64,000 nucleotides of DNA from Paenibacillus cymbidii (GCF_004764705.1 NZ_SHLX01000021.1:99853-163852), one strand, 5' to 3'; positions 1 to 9,402 are shown, numbered from the stretch's first letter. Notes: generated from the letters alone by a model not told the origin. Numbers and translations are program-made.

Positions 1-4
1 GGAT

Positions 5-95
5 TTGTCGGCTTATTCCGCCCCCGCAGCCCCGGGCGGGCCCAATAAGCCGAATTTATCGGCTTATTCCGTCGCCGCAGCCCGGGGCGGGTTCG
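5..95. repeat. Two direct GC-rich palindromic repeats at left edge
   Basis: Two near-identical segments begin with CGGCTTATTCCG at 9 and 60, a period of 51 bp. Each continues into a CGCAGCCC-GGGCGGG block. Between them AATAAGCCGAATTTATCGG forms an imperfect palindrome. This resembles the other AAGCC/GGCTT palindromes in intergenic DNA of this window. No gene is seen in 1-137. Confidence 0.6.
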
Positions 96-137
96 CGCAA
101 CAAGCTGCTGCGCGACCGCGCCTGACATCCGCCCGGC

Positions 138-1730
138 TCACACCAGCTCGTCGAAGAAGGTCAGTCGCTTGTCCGCGCTGGCCGCCGCTTCAACGGCGTC
201 GCCCCGCCAGCGGAACGTAAACGTATCGCCACGGAACGGATACGATACGGTGCGGACCGCCATCGGCAGCCGAATCGTTGCGCTGTCGCCCGCCTGCAAA
301 CCGAACAAATACAGCCACTCCCCTTCGACGACTGTACGGATGTCGTCCCGCTCCCTGCTGTTGGCGGCAACCCGCTCCCGGTCCACCCAGTCGGACAACC
401 GCACGCGAACCGGGTGCGCCTTTTTGAGCTTCAGCTCCAACGTGTCGCCGTTAGGATACGGGCTTAAGACTTCGATCTCGTCATCGCGGTGGTCAAAATG
501 CAGATTGACACCGATCAGCGAGCCGCACCGGTCGACTTTGGCGAGGTAGGCCGCGCATAACGAAGACACGCCGCCGCCCACGATGTCGTAATTGAAGGAG
601 ATGCGGCTGCCCGGCTCGTATTCGTGCCCGTACGGGCACGGGAAGCCGAAGGCCCCCTTCGCCCGGGAAGCCATCCGGTGGCGGCCGTCTTCCTCCGGAC
701 GATCCCACTCCGGCACGAAACAAGTATCGAGCAGCTGCGCCGGCAGCAGATGGGAGCGCATGATTTGCTCCGCTTGCTGCCAATAGCCGGGATAGCCGCG
801 TTTGCCGAGAATCAGGCACGTTTCGAGAATATCGCCGGTGTTGTTGATTTCGCCGCAATGGTCCTTGCGCTTGTTGCTTTCAAGGCACCAGCCGAACGGC
901 AGCGCGATGTGGCGCAGACCGTTGTTCATGAAGGCGACGATGCGGTCGAAAATCGTTTTATCGCCTAGCGCATCGCCGAGCAGCGCCAGCGAAGACAGCG
1001 TCGACATCGTCGAATGCGTATGGTCGCCGAAGCGATGCGGGTCGTAGTCGCCCTGTTCGTTGAAGACGCAGCGGAAAAGCAGCGTCTTGATGCGAATCGC
1101 CTGCTCCATCGCCTCCTCCAGCCCGCTCGCCCGGTACAGCTTGACGAGCGGCCCGATGTATCGGCCCAGGTGCATCGGCAGCGCCCAGTCTGCCCCGCCC
1201 AACTTGCCGCCCGTCTCCTGCAGCAGTTGCTCCGTCTTCCACACGGCGGCTGTGAAATCGTAGTAGCGGCTCACCGCAGCGATCTGTCGTTTGGCCGCGT
1301 CCAGCGCACGCGTTTCACCGCGATGCCGCAGCAAGGCGGCAAATGCATGCATCGATTCACGCAGGTTGTGCGAATGGCTCGCATTCGCCGGGCCGTATGT
1401 CGTCATGTCGAGATTGCGCGGCAACCCCATGGGGTGATCCAGCGCCATGTACGCGATGTCCGCCAACCGCCGGATCACCGCTTCGTCCGGGCGGATGCCG
1501 ACCGCATGTTCGGCGGCAAGCAGCGCATCGAGCCAGCGACCCGGCATGTGGCCGAGGCTCAAGCTTTCGTTCAGCGCGTTGAACGAGTTGTCTTCCTGGA
1601 TGATATTTTGAAAATAGGGCAGGCGGTGCACCGAATCAAACAGCCGCTGCATCGGCTGGCAGCCTTCGCGAATCGCGAGCTCCAGATCGGTCGTATTCGT
1701 CCGCACCCGCTTGGGGAATTGGATTGTCAC
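138..1730 (-). CDS. Putative six-hairpin (alpha/alpha-toroid) glycosidase-like protein
   Basis: A 530-residue soluble protein with no signal peptide. The start is set at GTG 1730 because GGGAGGA lies seven bases upstream; the reading frame stays open further upstream but without a better site. The long helical N-terminal two thirds contains motifs such as HSHNLRESMHAF, HRFGDHTHSTMSTLSS and GEINNTGDILETC. These are the kind of repeated helix-plus-polar-loop pattern seen in alpha/alpha-toroid glycosidases (GH127/GH88-like folds). The last 100 residues look beta-rich, as in the accessory beta-sandwich of those enzymes. No catalytic residue can be named and the substrate is unknown. It is divergent from the lipoprotein gene and lies in the same region as other sugar-related genes. 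The family assignment is an inference from general shape and composition; an uncharacterised family is equally possible. Confidence 0.5.
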   Translation of the reverse strand: MTIQFPKRVRTNTTDLELAIREGCQPMQRLFDSVHRLPYFQNIIQEDNSFNALNESLSLGHMPGRWLDALLAAEHAVGIRPDEAVIRRLADIAYMALDHPMGLPRNLDMTTYGPANASHSHNLRESMHAFAALLRHRGETRALDAAKRQIAAVSRYYDFTAAVWKTEQLLQETGGKLGGADWALPMHLGRYIGPLVKLYRASGLEEAMEQAIRIKTLLFRCVFNEQGDYDPHRFGDHTHSTMSTLSSLALLGDALGDKTIFDRIVAFMNNGLRHIALPFGWCLESNKRKDHCGEINNTGDILETCLILGKRGYPGYWQQAEQIMRSHLLPAQLLDTCFVPEWDRPEEDGRHRMASRAKGAFGFPCPYGHEYEPGSRISFNYDIVGGGVSSLCAAYLAKVDRCGSLIGVNLHFDHRDDEIEVLSPYPNGDTLELKLKKAHPVRVRLSDWVDRERVAANSRERDDIRTVVEGEWLYLFGLQAGDSATIRLPMAVRTVSYPFRGDTFTFRWRGDAVEAAASADKRLTFFDELV

Positions 1731-1955
1731 TCGGTTTCCTCCCTCGAAAGGCCGTTCGGCCAAAGATAAAACCCATTCCGGAAGCCGGCTCTGCACCGCC
1801 CTCCTTCAAGTGGATCGTACTCCCGCAAACAGCGTTTGAACAGTAGGCAAATCTAACGATTGGACGGTGAAAATAAGGAGCGGCGCAAGGAACCTTTTTG
1901 CACCATCCGGCGTCTGTACGCCTATAGGGAACATTTGGAGGAGAGGTCGAGGCAA

Positions 1956-3416
1956 ATGTTTTTTCATCGAGGACGATTGGCGGCAAGGACGGTTCTTGCC
2001 GTTTTCCTGTTGACGGCTGGATGCGCGCACAAACCCGCAGCCGACCCGGCGACGGCAAGCGAACCTTCCCCCCCTGCCGCCTCAAGCACGTCTGCCGGGA
2101 CGGAAACACAAACGGTCATCGACTGGGTCGATTTTTTGCGGCTGAACGGCATTTCCTATACTCATTCGTGGCAAGTTGCGCTTACAGACCCGAACAAGCT
2201 TGGGGAAGCCATCGGCAGCGTCGCTTTTCAGGTGGCGGATCATGTTACGGACACGCATTATATGACCAAGGATGGCGATGCGGCATTTTTGGCCGCCTGC
2301 ACGGTGGTGTACGCCTTGCAGGATTATCCCGGTCGCGAAATCGTTGCCGTGCGCGACGATCAGGCGATCGGCGGCTACAAGCTGTACGTGGCGGACGACG
2401 AGCGGAAGAACGGGCTGGCGTTGACCTTCGAACAGGCGCTGCAAAACAAAATCGCCCGGGCCGCGCTCTTTCCGTTGGACGGCGCCGCCAATAAACCGTT
2501 GGTTGAACTGAAGAACGGCAGCCAGGTTTATCTGGCCGATTTATTGCGACGGGCAGCGCAAGGACCGAACGCGGCTATCCCCCCGGAGTCGGCGTCGTCC
2601 GTCTATTATCGCCTTTTGCTGGATACCGGCGCAACGATCGGATACGTCGATACCGTCTACCGGTCCGGCAATCACTATTACTGGAACCATCCCGAGCCGA
2701 AAGAGCTGCCGGACGCTTTTGCCTACTATGCGGCCAATGAAAGAGATGTCGTGTTTACGATCCAGGGAATGAGTTTTGTGCTCCCCAATCATACGGATAC
2801 CGTGGCGACCGGCGAACGAATCAAACGCGACGGCGACACCAACAACATTAAACTGGTTGCGGCGGACGGGAAGTCGGAGCGCTCGCTTTTTGCGCAAGCG
2901 GCGGTTGAGCGGTTGTGGGAACAAGCGCGGAAAAATCACCCGAGCGACGGCGAGGACAAAGTGTACTTATATATCGCGGACAGGGCGATGCCGGTTCGCG
3001 GCGGCGAATGGATCGCCTACGCCACGAACAAGGATACGGTTACGACCGGCGGGAACAGCGGCGCGTTCGATGTGAAGCTGATCCGGCCCGACGGGACGGG
3101 CGACCGGACGCTGGTGGAAGGAGTAGCATACGGCGGATTCGTGCAATTGCTGGACAGCGCCGGCGACCGAATCGTGGCGGAAGGCGGCGATCGTTCGCTG
3201 CTGGACATCAATGGCGCAAGCGGCAGCGTCAGACGGTTCCCCATCGGCGGCCTGCTTGACGCGCTCTCCGAAGACGGCCGATACGTACTCTATCGGAAAA
3301 TGGCCGGTGACGCGTTGGTCGGCACCGAGTTGGCCGTCTTCGATCTGGAGACGGAGAAAACGATCGAACTGGGAAAAGCGCCGCCAAACTACGTTTTTGC
3401 GCAACGGGCAAAATAA
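1956..3416 (+). CDS. Predicted lipoprotein of unknown function
   Basis: A 486-residue exported lipoprotein. A GGAGGAGAGG stretch precedes ATG 1956; in-frame codons upstream to 1860 lack a site this good. Residues 1-23 form a classic lipoprotein signal: basic MFFHRGRLAAR, a hydrophobic stretch, then LTAGC with the acceptor Cys at 23. A low-complexity Pro/Ala/Ser/Thr linker of about 25 residues follows. The mature part is hydrophilic, with no membrane segment, and its C-terminal third (for example VRGGEWIAYATNKDTVTTGGNSG and SGSVRRFPIGGLLDALSEDGRYVLYRK) reads like beta-propeller blades of the TolB/WD type. No enzyme motif is recognised. It is divergent from the gene ending at 138 and convergent with the oxidoreductase gene. 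It probably sits on the outer face of the membrane; its role is unknown. Confidence 0.75.
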   Translation: MFFHRGRLAARTVLAVFLLTAGCAHKPAADPATASEPSPPAASSTSAGTETQTVIDWVDFLRLNGISYTHSWQVALTDPNKLGEAIGSVAFQVADHVTDTHYMTKDGDAAFLAACTVVYALQDYPGREIVAVRDDQAIGGYKLYVADDERKNGLALTFEQALQNKIARAALFPLDGAANKPLVELKNGSQVYLADLLRRAAQGPNAAIPPESASSVYYRLLLDTGATIGYVDTVYRSGNHYYWNHPEPKELPDAFAYYAANERDVVFTIQGMSFVLPNHTDTVATGERIKRDGDTNNIKLVAADGKSERSLFAQAAVERLWEQARKNHPSDGEDKVYLYIADRAMPVRGGEWIAYATNKDTVTTGGNSGAFDVKLIRPDGTGDRTLVEGVAYGGFVQLLDSAGDRIVAEGGDRSLLDINGASGSVRRFPIGGLLDALSEDGRYVLYRKMAGDALVGTELAVFDLETEKTIELGKAPPNYVFAQRAK

Positions 3417-3500
3417 CGGAGGCAAAGGCGGCTGAGGCACTGGCCTGGATGTGGCGGATGTGCTGGGAGTGCCGGATGTGAGCAGGACAGGCCATTCGAA

Positions 3501-3531
3501 CCCAATAGGCCACAAAACATGGCCTATTGGG
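3501..3531. terminator. Palindrome between convergent genes, overlapping a stop codon
   Basis: CCCAATAGGCCA (3501-3512) pairs perfectly with TGGCCTATTGGG (3520-3531) across a seven-base loop. It lies between the lipoprotein gene (plus, ends 3416) and the oxidoreductase gene (minus). The oxidoreductase stop codon at 3524-3526 is inside the right arm. There is no T-run, so it may be a bidirectional terminator or one of the AAGGCC/AATAGCC palindromic repeats found elsewhere here. Confidence 0.5.
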
Positions 3532-4570
3532 CAACCTCCAGCCGAATCTTCTTCCCTTGCTCCGCGCTGGCGATGGCCCCGAACACCATGGCCACGCTGT
3601 GGATATTGTCGGCGCAATCGGTTTCCGCCGGGCGGCCTTCGAGCAGCGCCGCGAACATCTCGTCCAGGCAGCCTTCGTGCCCTTCCCGCCCGTTCCACTC
3701 CTCGGCCGCCTCCACTCGCGCAATCTCGCGCATGAAAGCGCCGGCACCGGCGCCGCCAACAACGCCGCAGTACGGATCGTTCGTCCCGTCCCACACCAGC
3801 GTGCCGTTCCCGCCGACGATCCGCCAGTCGCCGTGCCACGACGTTGCCGCCCCTTCGGCGCACCATGAACCGTTGTAGGTGAACACCGAACCGTCCGACA
3901 TTTCAAAAATGCAGGCCGCCGACGAATGACCGCCATACCAGGAATGAGAAGGATTAAACTCATGGCAATACACGGACACCGGATCGGCCTGCAGCAAATA
4001 CCGCGCCTCGTCGAACGTATGAATGGCCATGTCGAGCAGCAGCGGGCTGCGCATCGTTTCGCGGAAGCCGCCGAAATGCGGCCCGAGGAAAAAGTTCGCC
4101 GTCGCAAACCCCGGCCGCCCGATCGTGCCTTGCCCGATTAGCCCGCGGGCCGCGCGGATTTGCCTGTTGTACCGGCGGTTCTGCATAACCGCGTAGCTGC
4201 GGCCGTGCCGCTTCACCGCCGCCAGCACTTCCGCCGCGTCGGCCATCGTCGCCGCCATCGGCTTTTCGCCGAACACGTCGCAGCCGAGCGCCGTCGCCGT
4301 CAGCACCACCTGCTTGTGCGCTTCCGGAATCGTGACGTCGAACACCAGATTGGCGCCGCCCTCGCGAATCGCCGTCTCCAAATCGGTGTAGCAGCGCGCC
4401 GGATCGAAGCCGAACTCCCGCGCCATAGCCGCAGCAGCCGCCGGGTTGATGTCCACCAGCCCAACTACCTCGACATCTTCCCGCTTCGCCGCGTAAGCGG
4501 CCCATTGTTTGGCCATGTTGCCGCAGCCGACTTGCACCACTTGAAATCGTTTCTGCCCTGCCGTCATCAT
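3524..4570 (-). CDS. Gfo/Idh/MocA family NAD(P)-dependent oxidoreductase
   Basis: A 348-residue cytosolic sugar-type dehydrogenase. The start at ATG 4570 (or the adjacent ATG 4567) is chosen because GGGAGGAT lies eight bases upstream. The N-terminal Rossmann fold opens with QVVQVGCGNMAKQWAA, the GxGxxA dinucleotide loop, and the next strand ends VVGLVDIN. The family EKP motif is seen as GEKPMAATMADA, where the Lys is the usual catalytic or cofactor-contacting residue. The C-terminal half has the expected beta-sheet domain with HTFDEARYLL. The family oxidises or epimerises sugars, inositols and related polyols; the substrate cannot be told from sequence. It is divergent from an AraC regulator and separated by about 240 bp, suggesting the regulator controls it in response to a sugar. 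Confidence 0.9.
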   Translation of the reverse strand: MMTAGQKRFQVVQVGCGNMAKQWAAYAAKREDVEVVGLVDINPAAAAAMAREFGFDPARCYTDLETAIREGGANLVFDVTIPEAHKQVVLTATALGCDVFGEKPMAATMADAAEVLAAVKRHGRSYAVMQNRRYNRQIRAARGLIGQGTIGRPGFATANFFLGPHFGGFRETMRSPLLLDMAIHTFDEARYLLQADPVSVYCHEFNPSHSWYGGHSSAACIFEMSDGSVFTYNGSWCAEGAATSWHGDWRIVGGNGTLVWDGTNDPYCGVVGGAGAGAFMREIARVEAAEEWNGREGHEGCLDEMFAALLEGRPAETDCADNIHSVAMVFGAIASAEQGKKIRLEVAQ

Positions 4571-4650
4571 CGCCGCATCCTCCCGCCGTTCATCCACATC
4601 CGGCTCGTACGGCATGCCAATGCCGCGGCCGGCGCGGATTTCCTGCTTCG

Positions 4651-4741
4651 ATTATAGGCGGAACGGCTGGCGCAATACTATGGCGAAACCTGCCCATCTC
4701 TTCTCCAAAAGTGACATCGCCGCCGCAGCCCATGCTATACT
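4651..4741. promoter_or_regulatory. Divergent promoter pair between oxidoreductase and AraC regulator
   Basis: On the minus strand a TATAAT box lies at 4651-4656, about 80 bp before the oxidoreductase start. On the plus strand GTGACA (4711-4716) and an extended TGC-TATACT -10 (4733-4741) with a 19-bp spacer point at the AraC gene. The two promoters are back to back, a common layout for a regulator and its target. Boxes were picked by eye. Confidence 0.45.
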
Positions 4742-4812
4742 GGAGGACAGACGGCCACTTCCGGCAGCGGACGCCGGCCCCATACATCCCGCAGCATCGG
4801 AGGGTTTGAACC

Positions 4813-5796
4813 ATGACGACGGCACACGGACCGCAGGACGATCCGGTTCAGGAAGAAATCGTCGTTTACCAGAATCCGCTCCTGTTTCTGAAAGTTTGGG
4901 AAGTCCGCTACCGCGCGACGGACGGCGGCGCCCGCGATTATTGGCCATGGCACTACCACAAGGAAGTCGAGTTTCTGGTTGTAACGGAAGGCCGCCTCGT
5001 CGTTCAAACGAAAGACGAACGCTTCGAGCTGCAGCCGGGCGATGTCGCCCTGTTCGGCTCGTCGCAGCTGCACCGGGTCCGCCACGCGGCGCCAGGCACG
5101 CTTGCCTTCCTCGTGCTGCAGATCGACCTGCTGCAGCATTTCGACCCGGGCTCGCTGCCGTACTTGCACGGCTTCGCCGAGCCGACAAGGCCGCTGGCCG
5201 AGCTGAACTACATCTGGCGCGAGCAGCCGGATGTGCGCCGGGAAGCCGCGGCGCTGATCGCGGAGCTGTACCGCGAGTCGCAAGACCGGCAGCGCGGCTA
5301 CGAACTGGCCGTCGCCGCGGCGGTCAAGCGGCTGCTCTGGCTGCTCGTGCGCCACGACTCGCGCCGGCTGCTGCAAGCCGCCGAAGCCGATGACGTGCGC
5401 CGGCTGCGGCCCGCGCTCGACTACATCGAGACCCGGCTGCACGAACGCATCGCCGTCGACGACGTCTGCCGGCTGATGAATTTCAGCTACCACTATTTCA
5501 TTCGTTTCTTCCGTGCCACGATGGGCATGTCCTTGCTCGAATTCGTCAACTACAACCGGATCAGGAAAGCCGAACGGCTGCTGCTCACCCGCGACCTCAG
5601 CATCGCCGAAGTTGCCGCGCAGGTCGGCATCCCGAGCATGGCGCAATTTTACAAGCTGTTCGGCCGGTTCAACGATTGTTCGCCCAAGGCGTTCAAGCAG
5701 CGCATGGGCGCCGGTGCCGGCACCGTCATCCGCTCCGGCTCGGGCGCCGACCAACCGTCCCGGCCGCATCCACCCGGCCCGAATCAGGAAGCGTAA
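4813..5796 (+). CDS. AraC family transcriptional regulator with cupin sensor domain
   Basis: A 327-residue DNA-binding regulator. ATG 4813 follows GGAGGG at good distance. Residues about 30-110 form an AraC-type cupin with WHYHKEVEFLVVTEGRL and LQPGDVALFGSSQLHRV, the fold that binds small sugars. Residues about 195-295 carry the two helix-turn-helix motifs of the AraC domain, including IDDVCRLMNFSYHYFIRFFR-like and LSIAEVAAQVGIPSMAQFYKLFGRF segments, then the family SPKAFKQR end. The C-terminal tail after residue 298 is low complexity (Gly/Ala/Pro rich). The gene is divergent from the Gfo/Idh/MocA gene, its likely target. Its last 13 bases overlap the convergent end of the ABC exporter gene, so antisense interference between the two transcripts is possible. 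Confidence 0.92.
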   Translation: MTTAHGPQDDPVQEEIVVYQNPLLFLKVWEVRYRATDGGARDYWPWHYHKEVEFLVVTEGRLVVQTKDERFELQPGDVALFGSSQLHRVRHAAPGTLAFLVLQIDLLQHFDPGSLPYLHGFAEPTRPLAELNYIWREQPDVRREAAALIAELYRESQDRQRGYELAVAAAVKRLLWLLVRHDSRRLLQAAEADDVRRLRPALDYIETRLHERIAVDDVCRLMNFSYHYFIRFFRATMGMSLLEFVNYNRIRKAERLLLTRDLSIAEVAAQVGIPSMAQFYKLFGRFNDCSPKAFKQRMGAGAGTVIRSGSGADQPSRPHPPGPNQEA

Positions 5797-7574
5797 AACC
5801 GGCTCTGCGCATGAACCAATCCGGCGTAGATGCCCTGTGCGGCAAGCAGTTCCCGGTGCGTGCCCCGCTCCTTCACCACCCCGTGATCGAGCACGACGAT
5901 CATGTCCGCGGTGCGGATCGTGCTCAGCCGGTGCGCGACAATAAACGAGCTTCGGCCGGCGAGCAGCGTCTTCAGCGCTTCCTGGATGCGGCTTTCCGTT
6001 TCCGTATCGATGCTCGCCGTAGCTTCGTCAAGAATGAGCACGCGCGGATCCGCCAGCATCGTTCGCGCAAACGACAGCAGCTGCCGCTGTCCCATCGACA
6101 GCATCGAGCCGCGCTCCTCGACTTCCGTGTCGTAGCCGTACGGCAGCTTTGCGATGAAGTCGTGCGCCCGCACCGCTTTGGCCGCAGCTATCGCTTCATC
6201 CCGGGTCGCGTCCAGACGGCCGTAACGAATATTGTCGAGAATCGTGCCGGAGAAAATGAACGTGTCCTGCATCACGATGCCGATTTGCGAACGCAGGCTG
6301 TGCAGCTTCACATCGCGCACATCGTGGCCGTCGATCGTCACCCGGCCGGACGTCGCGTCATAGAAGCGGCATAACAAGTTGACGATCGTGCTTTTGCCCG
6401 AGCCGGTGTGCCCGACGAACGCAATCGACTGCCCCGGCTTCGCCTCCAGACTGACCTCCGTGAGCGCCTTGCGGCCCGCCTCGTATTCGAACCCGACGCG
6501 TTCGAACCGGATATCCCCCCGGATCGGCGGAAGGTTGATCGCATCCGGCTTCTCTTCAACGTGCGGCCGCTCGTCGAGAAACTCGAAGATGCGCTCCGAC
6601 GACGCCATCGCCACAAGCAGCTGCGCATACATCGCGCCAAGCCGGTTGATCGGCTCCCAGAAGTTGCCGATATAGTTGGCGAAGGCGACCAGCAAGCCGA
6701 TCGTCACCGCTCCGGTAGCGACAAGGTGCGAACCGTACCAGAACAAGATGAACGTGCCGACCGCCGCCGTCATTTCGATAATCGGCCCGAAGCTGACGTT
6801 GAGCGTCTGCGCCTTGTCCCACCTCGTTTTGTTGCTGGCGTTCATATCGGCAAAATACCGCATGTTGTTCTGCTCCTGAACGAACGCCTGCGTCACCCGA
6901 ATGCCCTGGATCGATTCGTTCAGATGCGCATTGATCCGCGACTGCCGCGTGCGCACCTCCTGCCAGGCGATCCGGATGCGCCGCTGGAGCGAATGCGACA
7001 CGACGAACATAAGCGGAACGGTAATCATGATGGCCAGCGCCAGCTTCGCGTTAAGGAACAGCAGGATCGCAACGATGCCGACAAGCTGCACGCAATCGAT
7101 CATCAGATTGACGACGCCGTTCGTGAACAAATCCTGCAGCGCGTTGACGTCGTTCGTGACGCGGACGAGAATCGAGCCGGCGGGCCGCTTGTCGAAGAAG
7201 CGGAACGACAGCTGCTGGATATGGCGAAACAGGTGGAACCGCAAATCGTGAATGACCTGCTGCCCGATCACATTCGTATACCGCATGCGATAGCCGGTAG
7301 CGACCCACTGCACCGTATACATCGCCAACATCACGATGGCGTAAATCACGAGCAATCGCCCGCTTTTGCCCAGCAGCGCGCGGTCGATCGTCAGGCTGAT
7401 GAGGAACGGAATGGCCAGCTTCGTCAGCGTGCCGAGCACCGTCATCACGATGATGACAGGCAGCAGCTGCTTCCGGTATGGCTTCATATAGGCGAACAGC
7501 CGGCGAAACTGCCGCCAGTTGAACGCTTTCTCCATCTCGTCGTCGTCCTGATAGACGAAACGATGCTTGCTCAC
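5784..7574 (-). CDS. ABC exporter half-transporter, catalytic subunit of heterodimer
   Basis: A 596-residue half-transporter: an N-terminal type I exporter membrane domain of six helices (about residues 35-320) fused to an ATPase domain. Walker A is GHTGSGKST, the signature is the variant LSMGQ, and Walker B is VLILDEATASID with the catalytic Glu present. The start is GTG 7574 with GAAGGAGGG upstream; it overlaps the stop of the upstream gene by four bases, so the two are translationally coupled. The partner subunit has Asp in place of the catalytic Glu but a canonical LSGGQ. Together they fit a heterodimeric exporter (YfiB/YfiC, BmrC/BmrD type) with one working and one degenerate ATP site. 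The substrate may be a drug, peptide or lipid; location next to glycan genes is unusual. Confidence 0.88.
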   Translation of the reverse strand: MSKHRFVYQDDDEMEKAFNWRQFRRLFAYMKPYRKQLLPVIIVMTVLGTLTKLAIPFLISLTIDRALLGKSGRLLVIYAIVMLAMYTVQWVATGYRMRYTNVIGQQVIHDLRFHLFRHIQQLSFRFFDKRPAGSILVRVTNDVNALQDLFTNGVVNLMIDCVQLVGIVAILLFLNAKLALAIMITVPLMFVVSHSLQRRIRIAWQEVRTRQSRINAHLNESIQGIRVTQAFVQEQNNMRYFADMNASNKTRWDKAQTLNVSFGPIIEMTAAVGTFILFWYGSHLVATGAVTIGLLVAFANYIGNFWEPINRLGAMYAQLLVAMASSERIFEFLDERPHVEEKPDAINLPPIRGDIRFERVGFEYEAGRKALTEVSLEAKPGQSIAFVGHTGSGKSTIVNLLCRFYDATSGRVTIDGHDVRDVKLHSLRSQIGIVMQDTFIFSGTILDNIRYGRLDATRDEAIAAAKAVRAHDFIAKLPYGYDTEVEERGSMLSMGQRQLLSFARTMLADPRVLILDEATASIDTETESRIQEALKTLLAGRSSFIVAHRLSTIRTADMIVVLDHGVVKERGTHRELLAAQGIYAGLVHAQSRFYAS

Positions 7575-9340
7575 GGTTCGCCCTCCTTCCCCTCGACCGT
7601 CGTTGCCGCGTCGTCAGCCGCTTCCATCTGCATGCGCCAGGCGTTCGCATACGGGCCATCCAACGCAAGCAGCGTTTGGTGCGTGCCGCGCTGTGCCACT
7701 TTGCCTTCGTGCAGCACGATAATTTCGTCCGCATGCCGCAAGGAGGAGATGCGGTGAGCGATGATGAACGTCGTGCAGCCAGCCACGCCGCGCAAGCCGC
7801 GCTGGATCTCCTGCTCCGTTTCGGTGTCGACCGCACTCGTCGCGTCGTCGAGCACAAGCAGCTTCGGTCGTTTGATCAGCGCCCGCGCAATGGCAATGCG
7901 CTGCTTCTGCCCGCCCGACAAGCCGAGCCCGCGTTCGCCGACCACCGTGTCGTACCCGAGCGGCATCGCCATAATAAAATCGTGCGCCTGCGCCAGCCTG
8001 GCGGCCGCGATAATTTGTTCGTCGTCGGCATCGGCGGCGCCGTAGGCAATGTTGTTGCGGATCGTCGACGAGAAAAGAAACGTCTCCTGGAACACAAACG
8101 CCATGTCGCTGCGCAAGTCCGCGGCGCGCCAATCCTCGACCGCAATGCCGTCGACCTTGATGCTGCCTTCCTTGACGCGATAGGCGCGCATCAGCAGCTG
8201 AATCATCGTCGTTTTGCCCGAGCCGGTGCCGCCGACGATGCCGACGATCGTGCCGGGAGGAGCGTTCAGGCTGACGTCCTCGAGCGCATGCCGGCTGCCG
8301 TCGTACGCAAACGTGACGCCTTCCATCACGATATGCCCTTTCATCGCGCCGCGCGGCACCTCCGCCGCGTCGCGTTTGTCCGCCGCTTGCGCGGGATGAA
8401 GCAAAATGTCAAGCAGACGTTCGGCCGAAGCTTTCGTCTGGGTGTAGACGTTGATGTGATGGCCCGTTGCCCATAACGGCGCGACCAAGTACCAGACAAG
8501 CCCGAAAAAAGCGATCAGCTCGCCGAGCGACAACCGGTCCTGCAGCACCAAATAACCGCCGGCGGCCGACAAAATGACGACACTCATATTGACCGTCCAT
8601 TCCATCATCGGGATGTATCGGGCCAATATATTGGCGGTTTCGATATTGCGTTCCTTATACGATTCGCTGCGGTTGGCGAATTTCTCCACCTCGTGCGGCT
8701 CGCGGGCAAACGATTTGACCGTGCGCATGCCGGACACGTTCTCCTGCACCGTTGTCGTCATCTCGCTGACCGCCGTGCGGATATCCCGAAACGCCGGCTG
8801 AATGAAGCGGTTGAGCCGCACCGCAATGACGCCGAGCAGCGGCATCGTCGCCAGCAGCAGCAGCGTCAGCTGCCACGAAAGGGCGAACATGACGGTCGTG
8901 CTGAACAGAATGCAGGCAAAAAAATTGATCACATGCGGCAATTCGATTCCCATAAAGTGGCGAACGGTCTCCAAATCGCCGGTCACGCGCGACATCACGT
9001 CGCCGGTTCTCGCTTTGTCGTAATAGGAGAACGACAATTCCTGCAGTTTCTTGTACATGCCTTCGCGCAAATTGTAAGCCAAGCGGTTGCCGGCGCGCGT
9101 GCCGTAATGGCCAAAAGCGAAATAACTTGCCGCCTTGACCGCCGTCACCGCAATCATGATGAACGAAAGCGCCGGCACTTGTCCGAACTGCTTGCGCATG
9201 ATGACATCGTCGATCAGATAGCGCAGCAGCATCGGGTACACAATGCCAAGCCCCGTGCTGAACAGCAAACAGCCGATCGCCAGGGCCAGCATGCTGCGCT
9301 CGCGCTTGTAATAAGCCGAGAGCGCAATAAAGACGTTCAT
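7571..9340 (-). CDS. ABC exporter half-transporter, degenerate-site subunit
   Basis: A 589-residue half-transporter with six predicted membrane helices in residues about 15-310 followed by an ATPase domain. ATG 9340 follows AAGGAGAAGG. Walker A is GGTGSGKTT and the signature LSGGQKQRIAIARAL is canonical, but Walker B reads LLVLDDATSAVD: the catalytic Glu is Asp. In this protein family such a change marks the degenerate ATP site of heterodimeric exporters, and the neighbouring subunit keeps the Glu while carrying a variant signature, exactly complementary. It is the first gene of a two-gene operon. A TATACT -10 box lies at 9403-9408, with a 29-bp motif upstream that also occurs before the solute-binding protein gene of locus 1, so the exporter appears to share control with that sugar importer. 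Confidence 0.88.
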   Translation of the reverse strand: MNVFIALSAYYKRERSMLALAIGCLLFSTGLGIVYPMLLRYLIDDVIMRKQFGQVPALSFIMIAVTAVKAASYFAFGHYGTRAGNRLAYNLREGMYKKLQELSFSYYDKARTGDVMSRVTGDLETVRHFMGIELPHVINFFACILFSTTVMFALSWQLTLLLLATMPLLGVIAVRLNRFIQPAFRDIRTAVSEMTTTVQENVSGMRTVKSFAREPHEVEKFANRSESYKERNIETANILARYIPMMEWTVNMSVVILSAAGGYLVLQDRLSLGELIAFFGLVWYLVAPLWATGHHINVYTQTKASAERLLDILLHPAQAADKRDAAEVPRGAMKGHIVMEGVTFAYDGSRHALEDVSLNAPPGTIVGIVGGTGSGKTTMIQLLMRAYRVKEGSIKVDGIAVEDWRAADLRSDMAFVFQETFLFSSTIRNNIAYGAADADDEQIIAAARLAQAHDFIMAMPLGYDTVVGERGLGLSGGQKQRIAIARALIKRPKLLVLDDATSAVDTETEQEIQRGLRGVAGCTTFIIAHRISSLRHADEIIVLHEGKVAQRGTHQTLLALDGPYANAWRMQMEAADDAATTVEGKEGEP

Positions 9341-9402
9341 ACAACCTTCTCCTTCTGCCGTCTTCCGTCGCCGTGTTGGGGTTCCTCCATTCCTACATAG
9401 CC

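Noticed and set aside
5..220. Short plus-strand frame at the left edge
   Set aside because: It consists of the GC-rich repeat translated in one frame and overlaps the end of the minus-strand gene; no ribosome-binding site.
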